From: a bacterium DOLZORAL124_64_63
GTDB lineage: Bacteria > Krumholzibacteriota > Krumholzibacteriia > LZORAL124-64-63
NCBI GenBank assembly: GCA_002747875.1
Contig: PDQT01000299.1
Span: 1-37,830 of the forward strand
Length of the DNA stretch: 37,830 bases
Direction: 5' to 3'
The translations under genes and the position numbers were made by a program. Positions within the stretch are counted from its first letter, which is position 1, and each line of letters starts with the position of its first letter. Under the pieces are notes generated by a model, which was not told the origin of the DNA, made no database searches, and was given only the letters and a program-made list of their open reading frames with translations. Of the stretch, positions 27,608-36,921 are shown piece after piece.

Positions 27608-28924
27608 ATGAGCAGGATCAAGGTTATTATCTTGGGCGCGGCCGGGCGCGACTTCCACAACTTCAACTGTGTTTACAGAAACAACGAGGCCTACGAAGTC
27701 GTCGCCTTTACCGCCACCCAGATTCCCGACATCGATGGCCGCAAGTACCCCGCCGAGCTGGCGGGCGATCTTTACCCCGGCGGCATCCCCATCGAGGACG
27801 AGAGCAACATCGTCGAGCTGATCGCCAAGCACAACGCCGATCTGTGCGTCATGAGCTACAGCGACCGCAGCTACGAGCAGGTCATGAGCCTGGCCAGCGT
27901 GTGCAACGCCGCCGGCGCCGACTTCGCCATGCTGGGCGAGCGCGAGACCCAGCTCAAGAGCACCAAGCCCGTCATCAGCGTGGGCGCGGTGCGCACCGGT
28001 TGCGGCAAGAGCCAGACCAGCCGCCGCATCTGCGAGATCCTGCGCGCCGCCGGCAAGAAGGTCGTGGCCGTGCGTCATCCCATGCCCTACGGCGACCTGG
28101 TGGCCCAGCGGGTCCAGCGCTTCGCCGAGTACGAGGATCTGGCCAAGCACAAGTGCACCATTGAGGAGATGGAGGAGTACGAGCCCCACGTCATGGCCGG
28201 TGGCGTCATCTACGCCGGTGTGGATTACGAGGCCATCCTGCGCGAGGCCGAGAAGGAAGCCGACATCATCCTCTGGGACGGCGGCAACAACGACACCCCC
28301 TTCTACAAGCCCGACCTGCACATCGTCGTGGCCGATCCGCACCGCCCGGGCCACGAGAAGGCCTACTTCCCCAGCGAGACCAACGTGCGCCTGGCTGACG
28401 CGGTGATCATCAACAAGGTCGTCGAGGCCGAGTTCGAGAACATCGAAGCCGTGCGGGAGAACGTGCGCGGCATCAACCCCAACGCGGTGATCATCGACGG
28501 GGCCAGCCCCCTGACGGTGGAAGGCGACGTGGACCTGCGCGGCAAGAAGGTGCTGGTCGTGGAAGACGGGCCGACCCTGACCCACGGCGAGATGACCTAC
28601 GGGGCCGGCGTGGTGGCCGCCCTGCGCCAGGGTGCCGAGGAACTGGTGGATCCGCGGCCCTGGGCCGTGGGCCGTCTGGCCGAGACCTTCGAGCTCTATC
28701 CCGAGATCGGGACCCTGCTGCCGGCCATGGGCTATGGCGATGAGCAGGTGGCCGACCTGGAGAAGACCATCAACGCCGTCGAGTGCGACGCCGTGGTGAT
28801 CGGCACGCCCATCGATCTGAACCGGATCGTGAAGATCGACAAGCCCACCGTGCGTGTGAAGTACGAACTCCAGGAAATCGGTTCGCCGAACCTGGAGGAA
28901 TTGCTGGCCAGGTTCCTGGACTAG
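27608..28924 (+). CDS. P-loop GTPase-like protein related to cyclic 2,3-diphosphoglycerate synthetase
   Basis: VIILGAAGRDFHNFN, P-loop GAVRTGCGKSQTSRRI, VRHPMPYGDL, DGGNNDTPFYKPDLHIVVADPHRPGHE, EDGPTLTHGEMTYGAG. Confidence 0.8.
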   Translation: MSRIKVIILGAAGRDFHNFNCVYRNNEAYEVVAFTATQIPDIDGRKYPAELAGDLYPGGIPIEDESNIVELIAKHNADLCVMSYSDRSYEQVMSLASVCNAAGADFAMLGERETQLKSTKPVISVGAVRTGCGKSQTSRRICEILRAAGKKVVAVRHPMPYGDLVAQRVQRFAEYEDLAKHKCTIEEMEEYEPHVMAGGVIYAGVDYEAILREAEKEADIILWDGGNNDTPFYKPDLHIVVADPHRPGHEKAYFPSETNVRLADAVIINKVVEAEFENIEAVRENVRGINPNAVIIDGASPLTVEGDVDLRGKKVLVVEDGPTLTHGEMTYGAGVVAALRQGAEELVDPRPWAVGRLAETFELYPEIGTLLPAMGYGDEQVADLEKTINAVECDAVVIGTPIDLNRIVKIDKPTVRVKYELQEIGSPNLEELLARFLD

Positions 28925-28941
28925 CGATATTGTGCCGATAA

Positions 28942-28970
28942 GGTCGGCCGGTCATGAGGACCGGCCGACC
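28942..28970 (+). terminator. 12-bp hairpin between the cDPGS-like gene and sucC (terminator-like, no U-tract)
   Basis: GGTCGGCCGGTC-atgag-GACCGGCCGACC, perfect stem. Confidence 0.5.
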
Positions 28971-29002
28971 ACCTTCATTGTTCAATTCCGGGGAGGATTT
29001 GC

Positions 29003-30145
29003 GTGAATATTCACGAGTATCAGGCCAAGGAGATCTTCGCGAACTTCGGCCTGCCCGTGCCCGGCGGCACGGCCGTCCAGACCGTCGACGCCGCCGTGGC
29101 GGAAGCGGAAAAGTATGGGCTGCCCGTCATGGTCAAGTCCCAGGTTCTGACCGGCGGCCGCGGCAAGGCCGGCGGCATCAAGTTCTGCGCCACCATCGAT
29201 GACGTGCGCGCCAACGCCGAAAAGGTCCTGGGCATGGACATCAAGGGCCATAGGGTCAACACGGTGCTCATCACGCCCGCGGTGGACATCGCCAGCGAGT
29301 ACTACATCGGCATGCTCATCGACCGCAACACCAAGCGGGTGCTGCTCATGGCCAGCGCCGAAGGCGGCGTCGAAATCGAGCAGGTGGCCAAGGACACCCC
29401 GGAACTCATCTTCAAGCACGCCATCGACCCGCGCTACGGCCTGATGGATCACGAGGCCATGGAGATGGGCATGCGCCTGTGCCCGGACGACATCAAGAAA
29501 GCCCGCCAGTTGGCCGCCGCCATGCAGAAGCTGTATCAGGCCTTCATGCACGCGGATGCCAGCCTGGCCGAGATCAACCCCTTCATCTTCACCACCGACG
29601 GCGAGGGCCAGGCCATCGACGCCAAGGTGAATCTGGACGACAACGCCATCTTCCGCCACGCGAATTGGGAAGGTATGCGCGATCTGGAGGCCGAGGACCC
29701 CAGCGAGCGCGAGGCCCGCGAAGCCGGTCTGAGCTTCGTGAAGCTGAGCGGCAACGTGGGCTGCCTGGTCAACGGCGCCGGTCTGGCCATGGCCACCATG
29801 GACCTGGTCAAGTACTACGGTGGCCAGCCGGCCAACTTCCTGGACATCGGCGGCAGCTCCAACCCGGAGAAGGTCGTCAACGCCCTGAAAATCATTCTTT
29901 CCGACGAGGAAGTGAAGGTCATCCTCTTCAATATCTTCGGCGGCATCACCCGCTGCGACGACGTGGCCAAGGGGATCATCGAAGCCACCAAGCAGATGGA
30001 TATCGACGTGCCCATCGTGGTGCGTCTGACCGGGACCAACGAGGAGGAGGGCCGCGCGCTGCTGGCCGCCACCGACCTGCACCCGGCCGCCACCATGGAC
30101 GAAGCCGTCAAGAAGGCCATCGAACTGGGTCACGTTGCCGATTAG
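29003..30145 (+). CDS. sucC: Succinyl-CoA ligase beta subunit (ADP-forming)
   Basis: MNIHEYQAKEIFANFGLPVPGG, VKSQVLTGGRGKAGG, NGAGLAMATMDLVKYYGGQPANFLDIGG; GTG start. Confidence 0.96.
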   Translation: MNIHEYQAKEIFANFGLPVPGGTAVQTVDAAVAEAEKYGLPVMVKSQVLTGGRGKAGGIKFCATIDDVRANAEKVLGMDIKGHRVNTVLITPAVDIASEYYIGMLIDRNTKRVLLMASAEGGVEIEQVAKDTPELIFKHAIDPRYGLMDHEAMEMGMRLCPDDIKKARQLAAAMQKLYQAFMHADASLAEINPFIFTTDGEGQAIDAKVNLDDNAIFRHANWEGMRDLEAEDPSEREAREAGLSFVKLSGNVGCLVNGAGLAMATMDLVKYYGGQPANFLDIGGSSNPEKVVNALKIILSDEEVKVILFNIFGGITRCDDVAKGIIEATKQMDIDVPIVVRLTGTNEEEGRALLAATDLHPAATMDEAVKKAIELGHVAD

Positions 30146-30215
30146 GCTTGGCCGGTTCCCGGTCTTGAAGAATTTTACGGCGTCCGAGGGCGCCTTGAAG
30201 AGGAGTTAGATCAAC

Positions 30216-31091
30216 ATGGCAATTTTTGTCGACGACAATACCAAGGTTGTCGTGCAGGGAATCACCGGCCGTGACGGCGGTTTCCACTCGAGCCAGATGC
30301 TGGCGTACGGAACCAAGATCCTGGCCGGCGTCACCCCGGGTCGCGGTGGCCAGATGTTTGAAGACAAGGTTCCCGTCTACAACACCGTGAAGGAGGCCGT
30401 CCAGGAGCACGGCGTGAACACGTCCGTCATCTTCGTGCCGCCTTTCGGCGCCGCCGGCGCCATCTGCGAGGCCGCCGACGCGGGCTGCAAGCTCATCGTC
30501 TGCATCACCGAAGGCGTGCCCACCTGCGACATGGTCCGGGTCATGCCCTATCTGGAAGAGCGCGGCGTGCGCCTCATCGGTCCCAACTGCCCCGGCCTGC
30601 TGGCTCCGGGCATCGCCAAGCTGGGCATCCTGCCCGACAGCATCGTCAAAGAGGGCAACGTGGGCCTGGTCAGCCGCTCCGGCACCCTGACCTACGAGGT
30701 GGTCTACCAGCTTTCCGCCGCCGGCCTGGGGCAGACCACCTGCCTGGGCATCGGTGGGGATCCGGTCATCGGGACCACGTTCATGGATGCCATCAAGGCC
30801 TTCAACGATGATCCCAAGACCGAGGCCTTCGTCATGATCGGCGAGATCGGCGGGGACGCCGAGGAACAGGCCGCGGCCTGGCTCAAGGAGAACTGCAACA
30901 AGCCCGTGGTCAGCTTCATCGCCGGCCAGACGGCGCCTCCGGGCAAGCGCATGGGCCATGCCGGCGCCATCGTTTCCGGCGGCACCGGCACGGCGGCCGA
31001 GAAGAAGGCCGCCCTGGGCGAGGCCGGTATCCCGGTGGCGGACCGCCCCAAGGATATCGTGCCCTTGCTGCAGGAAATCTGGAACAAATAG
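30216..31091 (+). CDS. sucD: Succinyl-CoA ligase alpha subunit
   Basis: [55 protein letters not shown]. Confidence 0.97.
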   Translation: MAIFVDDNTKVVVQGITGRDGGFHSSQMLAYGTKILAGVTPGRGGQMFEDKVPVYNTVKEAVQEHGVNTSVIFVPPFGAAGAICEAADAGCKLIVCITEGVPTCDMVRVMPYLEERGVRLIGPNCPGLLAPGIAKLGILPDSIVKEGNVGLVSRSGTLTYEVVYQLSAAGLGQTTCLGIGGDPVIGTTFMDAIKAFNDDPKTEAFVMIGEIGGDAEEQAAAWLKENCNKPVVSFIAGQTAPPGKRMGHAGAIVSGGTGTAAEKKAALGEAGIPVADRPKDIVPLLQEIWNK

Positions 31092-31108
31092 GCGTTTGCT
31101 ACTATATT
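31080..31108 (+). promoter_or_regulatory. Putative sigma-70-like promoter for ndk
   Basis: TGGAAC-N17-TATATT. Confidence 0.45.
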
Positions 31109-31213
31109 GCGCGCCGTGAAGCTGATAGGTCGGCCCGGTCCCTGGATCGGGCCGATCGTTGAAAATGCGCGCCGGTATTTTGTTAAGGCGCCAATCCGAA
31201 AGAAGACAAGGAT

Positions 31214-31618
31214 ATGCAGAAGACTTACTTCATGATCAAGCCCGAGATCGTGGCCGCCGGCGAGCAGAAGATCGGGGCCATCCTGGCCATCGTCAACCGG
31301 GCGGGGTTCCGCATCACCGGCCTGGAGATGCGCCGGTTGGACCGTGCTCTGGTGGAGGATTTCTACGGTGAGCACAAGGAGCGCCCCTTCTTCGGCGAGC
31401 TTTGCGACTACATCACCGGCGGTCCCATCGTGGCCATCCGCCTGGAGCGGGAGAATGCCGTGGCGGCCCTGCGTGAACTGATCGGCGCCACCAACCCCGA
31501 GGAAGCCGCCGTCGGCACCATCCGTGATCTGTTCGGCACCAGCCTGAGCAACAACGCGGTCCACGCCTCGGCCAACCCCGAAGACGCCGCCCGCGAACTG
31601 GGCCTGATCTTCGGTTAA
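31214..31618 (+). CDS. ndk: Nucleoside diphosphate kinase
   Basis: TYFMIKPEIVAAGEQKIGAIL, DLFGTSLSNNAVHASANPEDAARE with catalytic His. Confidence 0.94.
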   Translation: MQKTYFMIKPEIVAAGEQKIGAILAIVNRAGFRITGLEMRRLDRALVEDFYGEHKERPFFGELCDYITGGPIVAIRLERENAVAALRELIGATNPEEAAVGTIRDLFGTSLSNNAVHASANPEDAARELGLIFG

Positions 31619-31655
31619 CTGGTTTGCTCGCATAACCCGGGAGTCCGCTGCGTGC

Positions 31656-31684
31656 TTGACAGGGGGCTTCCCACTGATTAAGGT
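31656..31684 (+). promoter_or_regulatory. Sigma-70-like promoter for the yceD-rpmF-plsX-fab unit
   Basis: TTGACA-N17-TAAGGT, 11 bp before the yceD start; the short leader makes the exact start uncertain. Confidence 0.5.
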
Positions 31685-31695
31685 GTGGCGCTTGC

Positions 31696-32184
31696 ATGAA
31701 ACTGGATATCGACAGGATTGAGCACGGTCGGTCCGAACTGCCCATTGCCGGCACCCTGCAGCTGGGCATGGGAGAGGACCACCCCGCCGAGGCCGCCATC
31801 AGCGGAAATCTGGTGGTGGATAACCTGGAAAACCGGTTTCTTGTGAACGGTGACCTGAAGGCCACGGGGTCGGTGCCCTGCGCCCGCTGTCTCAAGGAAT
31901 TCATGTTCGCCTGGGATGTCCCCGTCGAGGTCATGATTCTGCGGAATCTGGACAGCGACGAGGGCGAGGGCGACTCTCTGGTTCTGCATCAGAGCCGGGG
32001 CGAGGTGGACCTGCGCCAGGCGCTCACCGAGTGCGCGGTGCTGGCCTACCCCATCACCGCTGTCTGTCGGGAAGACTGCAAGGGGCTGTGTCCCCATTGC
32101 GGCGTCGACCGTAACAAGCAATCCTGTGATTGTGAACAAGAGGACTACGATCCCCGCTGGGCGGGGCTGGATGCCCTGGACTAA
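31696..32184 (+). CDS. yceD: YceD/DUF177 family protein (23S rRNA accumulation protein family)
   Basis: CARCLKEF, CREDCKGLCPHCGVDRNKQSCDCE; immediately upstream of rpmF as is typical. Confidence 0.92.
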   Translation: MKLDIDRIEHGRSELPIAGTLQLGMGEDHPAEAAISGNLVVDNLENRFLVNGDLKATGSVPCARCLKEFMFAWDVPVEVMILRNLDSDEGEGDSLVLHQSRGEVDLRQALTECAVLAYPITAVCREDCKGLCPHCGVDRNKQSCDCEQEDYDPRWAGLDALD

Positions 32185-32206
32185 CATGCTCGGAAGCGAG
32201 CATGTT
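32183..32206 (+). other. Perfect intercistronic hairpin between yceD and rpmF
   Basis: AACATGCTCG-GAAG-CGAGCATGTT, 10-bp perfect stem beginning inside the yceD TAA stop. Confidence 0.7.
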
Positions 32207-32259
32207 GGGAGTGAACAGGGCGCTTCGGCCGCGGGTGTCATGGAAAGAGAGCAAGGATC

Positions 32260-32439
32260 ATGGCTGTTCCCAAGAAAAAAACGTCCCAGTCCAAGAAGAA
32301 CCTGCGCCGCGCCAACTGGAATCTGGCCAAGCCCGATCCCAACAAGTGCCCGCACTGCGGTTCCGCCCGTCTGCCCCATCGCGTCTGCCGCGAGTGTGGC
32401 TACTACGGTGAGCGCGAAGTGATGGTCGTCGAGAGCTAA
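32260..32439 (+). CDS. rpmF: Ribosomal protein bL32 (zinc-binding form)
   Basis: Manual translation: MAVPKKKTSQSKKNLRRANWNLAKPDPNKCPHCGSARLPHRVCRECGYYGEREVMVVES (59 aa). Missing from the supplied ORF track, where no ORF shorter than 60 aa appears. Confidence 0.96.
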   Translation: MAVPKKKTSQSKKNLRRANWNLAKPDPNKCPHCGSARLPHRVCRECGYYGEREVMVVES

Positions 32440-32496
32440 GCTCTTTTCGCCTTTATCGACTCTGCGGCACGGCAATTTCGGCAAGGAGGTCGGACA

Positions 32497-33492
32497 GTGA
32501 GCAGCAATGGCAAACCCATGATCGCCCTGGACGCCATGGGCGGGGACCACGGCCCTGCGGCGTTGGTGCCTGGTGCCCTGGACGCCCTGTCGGTCGATTC
32601 GCCTTACGGCATCGCCTTCTACGGGGACGTCGCTGCCATCGAAGCGGAACTGGCCCGGCGCGATGTGTCCGGCCTGACGCTGGACGTGGTGCCCTGCACG
32701 CAGGATATCGCCATGGGGGAAAGCCCCGCCGTGGCCATCCGCAACAAGAAGGACAGCCCCATCGTGCGGGCCATGCTGGACCACAAGGCCGGCAAGGTGC
32801 AGGCCGTGGTTTCGGCCGGTAGCACCGGGGCCATGGTGGCCGGCAGCCTGCTGTTGCTGGGGCGTTTGCCGGGGGTGGACCGCCCGGCCATCGCCACCCT
32901 CATCCCCACCATCAAGGGTGAACTGCTTCTGCTCGATGCCGGGGCCAATACCCAGAGCACCCCTGAACACCTGCTCAGTTTCGCCCGCATGGGCACCGTC
33001 TTCGCCCGGGAGATCCTGGGCGTTGATGAGCCCAGCGTCGGTCAGCTGAATATCGGGGAAGAGCCCAAGAAGGGCACCGAACTGAACGTGGCTACCTACC
33101 AACTGTTGCAGGAATCCGGTCTCAACTTCATCGGCAATGTGGAGGGCAACCAGTTCATGCTGGGGCCTTGCGACGTGGTGGTGACCGACGGCTTCACGGG
33201 CAACAACACTCTGAAGCTGGTGGAAGGGTTCGCCCGTTTCCTGTACACCCTGGCCCGGCGGCCGGACCTCAGCGAGGAGGAAAAAGCCGCCTTCGGACCC
33301 GTGCTGGGTATCCTGCTGCGGGATTTCAGCTACGAGGTATACGGCGGGGCCATGCTGCTGGGCGTGGCCGGCAACAGCATCATCGCCCACGGGCGCAGCA
33401 GCGCTCGGGCCATCACCAGCGCCTTGAAGGTGGCCTGGCGCGAGATTGAACTGGACCTGCCGGCCAAGCTGGCCGCGGCCCACGGTGCGTGA
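32497..33492 (+). CDS. plsX: Phosphate acyltransferase PlsX
   Basis: IALDAMGGDHGP, VSAGSTGAMVAGSLLLLGRLPGVDRPAIAT, LDAGAN; GTG start. Confidence 0.96.
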   Translation: MSSNGKPMIALDAMGGDHGPAALVPGALDALSVDSPYGIAFYGDVAAIEAELARRDVSGLTLDVVPCTQDIAMGESPAVAIRNKKDSPIVRAMLDHKAGKVQAVVSAGSTGAMVAGSLLLLGRLPGVDRPAIATLIPTIKGELLLLDAGANTQSTPEHLLSFARMGTVFAREILGVDEPSVGQLNIGEEPKKGTELNVATYQLLQESGLNFIGNVEGNQFMLGPCDVVVTDGFTGNNTLKLVEGFARFLYTLARRPDLSEEEKAAFGPVLGILLRDFSYEVYGGAMLLGVAGNSIIAHGRSSARAITSALKVAWREIELDLPAKLAAAHGA

Positions 33493-33511
33493 ATTCCGAA
33501 AGAAAAGGACC

Positions 33512-34465
33512 ATGATCCAGTTACCCATGCTCTTTCCCGGCCAGGGATCCCAGACCGTCGGCATGACCGCTGATCTGGCGCAGGCCTCCGGTCCGGCGGC
33601 CGATTTCCTCGGCACCGTCAACGACAGCCTTGACGCCGATCTGCTGACCATCATGCACGAGGGCCCGGCGGAGGTGCTGACCGAAACCCGGAACGCCCAG
33701 CCCGCCATCGTGGCCCATTCGGTGGCCATCGTGAAGGCCCTGGAGGCCCGCGGAATCAAACCCTCCCTGGTGGCGGGCCACAGCGTGGGGGAGTTCGCCG
33801 CCGCGGTGGCCGCCGGGGCGCTGACGCCCGCCGACGGCCTGAAGGTGGTGCGTCGCCGCGGTGAGCTGATGTTCGCCGCCGGCCAGGAGATACCCGGCAC
33901 CATGGCCGCGGTCCTTGGGCTGAAGGGGGAGCAGGTCACGGAAATCTGCGCCCGGGTCACCGCCGAAACCGGCGTGGTGGTCCTGGCCAACCACAATTCC
34001 GCCGCCCAGGTCGTCATTTCCGGAGAGGTGGACGCGGTGGCCGCCGCGGGCCAGGCCCTCAAGGAGGCCGGCGCCCGGCGGGTGCTACCCCTGAACGTCA
34101 GCGGGGCATTCCATTCGCCCCTGCTGGAGGATGCGGCCACCCGCTTCAAGGAATTTCTGAAGGACATTCCCGTGCGGGACGCCCAGGTGCCGCTGGTGGC
34201 CAACGTGACCGCCACGGCCGTCACGGAGGCCGGTACCCTGGCCACCGGTTTCGGTCGGCAACTGACGGCTCCGGTGCGCTGGCACGAGACCATGGAAGCC
34301 CTGTGCGCCGCGGAAAAGGAAGCCCCTGCCGTCGTCCTGGAGGTGGGGCCGGGCAAGGTCCTGGCCAATATGGCCAAGCGGGCCTACCCGCATGTGAAAT
34401 TCATCTCGGTGGGAACCCAGGCCGATCTGGACGGTATCGAGGGTGCCCTGCGGGAAAGTCTCTAA
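33512..34465 (+). CDS. fabD: Malonyl-CoA:ACP transacylase FabD
   Basis: LFPGQGSQTVGM, VAGHSVGEFAAAVAAGAL (GHSxGE), FHSPLL; ATG 33512. Confidence 0.96.
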   Translation: MIQLPMLFPGQGSQTVGMTADLAQASGPAADFLGTVNDSLDADLLTIMHEGPAEVLTETRNAQPAIVAHSVAIVKALEARGIKPSLVAGHSVGEFAAAVAAGALTPADGLKVVRRRGELMFAAGQEIPGTMAAVLGLKGEQVTEICARVTAETGVVVLANHNSAAQVVISGEVDAVAAAGQALKEAGARRVLPLNVSGAFHSPLLEDAATRFKEFLKDIPVRDAQVPLVANVTATAVTEAGTLATGFGRQLTAPVRWHETMEALCAAEKEAPAVVLEVGPGKVLANMAKRAYPHVKFISVGTQADLDGIEGALRESL

Positions 34466-34483
34466 GAGGAAGGGGCCACAGCC

Positions 34484-35215
34484 ATGAGCAATGGAGCGGT
34501 CATCGTCACGGGAGCCAGTCGGGGTATCGGAACCGCCATCGCGCGGGAACTGGCGGCCGCCGGCTATGATCTGGCCCTGGTGGCCCGCAGCGAGGGCCCT
34601 TTGCGGGAACTGGCCGGAGAGCTGGATGGCCCGGTGAAGGTGCGGGCCTACCCCGGAGATATCGCCGACTGGGAGACCGTCGAAGGTATCGTCACCCGGG
34701 TGAACGAGGATTTCGGCAGGGTGTACGGGCTGGTCAACAACGCCGGCGTAACCCAGGACGGGCTCTTCGTGCGCATGAGCCCCGAGGCTTGGGGCAAGCC
34801 CATCGATATCAATCTGAATGGGACCTTCCACTTTACAAGGGCTGTCGCACCGCTTATGATGCGCCAGCGCGACGGGCGGATCATCAACATCTCGTCCGTG
34901 ATTGGCGTGACCGGTAATGCCGGTCAGGCCAATTATGCCGCCTCCAAGGCTGGCATCATCGCCCTGACCAAGTCGGTGGCCAAGGAACTGGGCGGCCGTG
35001 GGGTGACCGCGAACGCGATCGCTCCCGGCTTTATCACCACCGACATGACCGAAGACCTTCCACAGAAGGTCCGCACGGAAATGCTTAGCCGGATCCCTTT
35101 GAAGAGGTTTGGCGAGGGCAAGGACGTGGCGGGCGTGGTCAAGTTCCTGCTGTCAACCGAAGCCTCCTACATCACCGCGCAGACGCTGGTGGTCGATGGC
35201 GGCATGATCGCTTAA
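34484..35215 (+). CDS. fabG: 3-oxoacyl-ACP reductase FabG
   Basis: [43 protein letters not shown]. Confidence 0.96.
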   Translation: MSNGAVIVTGASRGIGTAIARELAAAGYDLALVARSEGPLRELAGELDGPVKVRAYPGDIADWETVEGIVTRVNEDFGRVYGLVNNAGVTQDGLFVRMSPEAWGKPIDINLNGTFHFTRAVAPLMMRQRDGRIINISSVIGVTGNAGQANYAASKAGIIALTKSVAKELGGRGVTANAIAPGFITTDMTEDLPQKVRTEMLSRIPLKRFGEGKDVAGVVKFLLSTEASYITAQTLVVDGGMIA

Positions 35216-35247
35216 AACCCACACGTTACCCAGGAGGGCAACACACA

Positions 35248-35484
35248 ATGGCCAGCATTCAGGAACAGGTGTACGAGATCATTCAGCGCAAGCTCACGGT
35301 GAACGCTGAGCAGATCACCCCCGAAGCTTCCTTCACCGAGGACCTCGGCGCCGACAGTCTCGACACCGTCGAACTGGTGATGGACCTGGAAGAGCAGTTC
35401 AACATCACCATTCCCGAGGAAGAGCAGGAGAACCTGAAGACCGTTCAGGACGCCATCGATTACCTCGAGCAGCATCTGGACTAG
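35248..35484 (+). CDS. acpP: Acyl carrier protein
   Basis: [20 protein letters not shown] phosphopantetheine attachment site; 78 aa. Confidence 0.98.
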   Translation: MASIQEQVYEIIQRKLTVNAEQITPEASFTEDLGADSLDTVELVMDLEEQFNITIPEEEQENLKTVQDAIDYLEQHLD

Positions 35485-35653
35485 ATCGGTTCTCGCCCGT
35501 TTCCGCCCCGTCGGGGTGGAAGGTGGGAACATGTCCACGCTGAAACTGTTTTTCCGGTCCCGTAACTGGTCAGAAGCCTGTTCAGTTGGGGACCGGAATT
35601 GGTATTCGCCGGAAGGGCCGCAGGGCCCTGCGGCCTCGTCGCGGAGGTAGGAT

Positions 35654-36892
35654 TTGAAGCACCGTAAAGTCGTCATCACGGGCCTGGGTATGGTCACCGC
35701 CGTCGGGAACGATCGGGACACTGCCTGGGAGGCCCTCAAGGCCGCCCAAAACGGTATCGGCCCCATCGAAAGTTTCGACACCGAGTCTTTCAAGGTCCAC
35801 TTCGCCGGCGAGGTGAAGGGTTTCGACCCCCATGTTTGCATGGACCCCAAGGAGGCCCGCAAGGCCGATCGCTTCTGCCAGTTGGCCGTGGGGGCCAGCG
35901 TGCAGGCCATGGACCAGGCCGACATCACCGAGGTGGAGGACCCCTACCGGGCCGGGGTGATCATCGGCAGCGGCATCGGCGGCATGCTCACCTTCGAAGA
36001 GCAGCACAGCAAATTGCTGAACCGCGGGGCCCGCGGTGTTTCTCCCATGTTCATCCCCATGATGATCGGGGACATGGCCAGCGGGCTGGTCAGCATCCGT
36101 TACGGCTTCCGGGGCGCCAACTTCTGCACCGTCAGCGCCTGTGCCAGCGGTGGTCACGCCATCGCTGCGGCCTACGACCAGATCGTGCTGGGGCATGCGG
36201 ATGTCATGATTACCGGTGGCGCCGAGGCGGCCGTGTGCCCCATGGCCCTGGCCGGTTTCGCCAACATGCGCGCCCTGAGCACCCGCAATGACGATCCCGC
36301 CACCGCCAGCCGCCCCTTCGATGCGGAACGCGACGGCTTCGTGTTGGGCGAGGGCGCCGGCATCCTGGTCATCGAGTCCGAGGAGCACGCTCTGAAGCGT
36401 GGCGCCAACATCCTGGGCTACCTGTGTGGCTACGGCGCCACCGGGGATGCCTACCACATGACCCAGCCCGACAACGAAGGCAAGGGCGCGTACGGCAGCA
36501 TGGCCCAGGCCCTGCGGGTGGCCGGTCTCAAGCCGGAGCAGGTGGGGTATATCAACGCCCACGGCACCAGCACCCACTTCAACGACAAGATCGAAAGCCG
36601 CGCCATCCGGCAGGTCTTTGGCGATCATGCCGACAAGTTGAAGGTCAGCAGCACCAAGAGCATGGTGGGGCATCTCCTGGGGGCCGCCGGGGCCATCGAG
36701 GCCGCCATCACCACCCTGGCTCTAAAAGAGGGCATCTTGCCGCCGACAATCAATTACCAGAACCCGGATGCGGAATGCGATCTCTTCTACTGCCCGAACG
36801 AGGCTGTCGCCGAAGAGGTGGATTTCGCCCTGTCGAACTCCTTCGGATTTGGCGGGCACAACGTCACGCTGTGCCTGGGCGCCGCCCGCTGA
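35654..36892 (+). CDS. fabF: 3-oxoacyl-ACP synthase II FabF
   Basis: VVITGLGMVTAVGND, TVSACASGGHAIA, NAHGTSTHFND, NSFGFGGHNV; TTG start. Confidence 0.96.
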   Translation: MKHRKVVITGLGMVTAVGNDRDTAWEALKAAQNGIGPIESFDTESFKVHFAGEVKGFDPHVCMDPKEARKADRFCQLAVGASVQAMDQADITEVEDPYRAGVIIGSGIGGMLTFEEQHSKLLNRGARGVSPMFIPMMIGDMASGLVSIRYGFRGANFCTVSACASGGHAIAAAYDQIVLGHADVMITGGAEAAVCPMALAGFANMRALSTRNDDPATASRPFDAERDGFVLGEGAGILVIESEEHALKRGANILGYLCGYGATGDAYHMTQPDNEGKGAYGSMAQALRVAGLKPEQVGYINAHGTSTHFNDKIESRAIRQVFGDHADKLKVSSTKSMVGHLLGAAGAIEAAITTLALKEGILPPTINYQNPDAECDLFYCPNEAVAEEVDFALSNSFGFGGHNVTLCLGAAR

Positions 36893-36921
36893 GCCGTTGA
36901 GGGAGGACGGAGCCTTCTGAT

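Noticed and set aside
27116-28585. 489-aa minus-strand ORF
   Set aside because: Antisense to hldE adenylyltransferase and the cDPGS-like gene; repetitive hydrophobic/His-rich translation without family features.
31678-34377. 899-aa minus-strand ORF
   Set aside because: Antisense to yceD, rpmF, plsX and fabD, all with clear family motifs. Long antisense ORFs are expected in GC-rich codon-biased DNA, and the translation is low-complexity.
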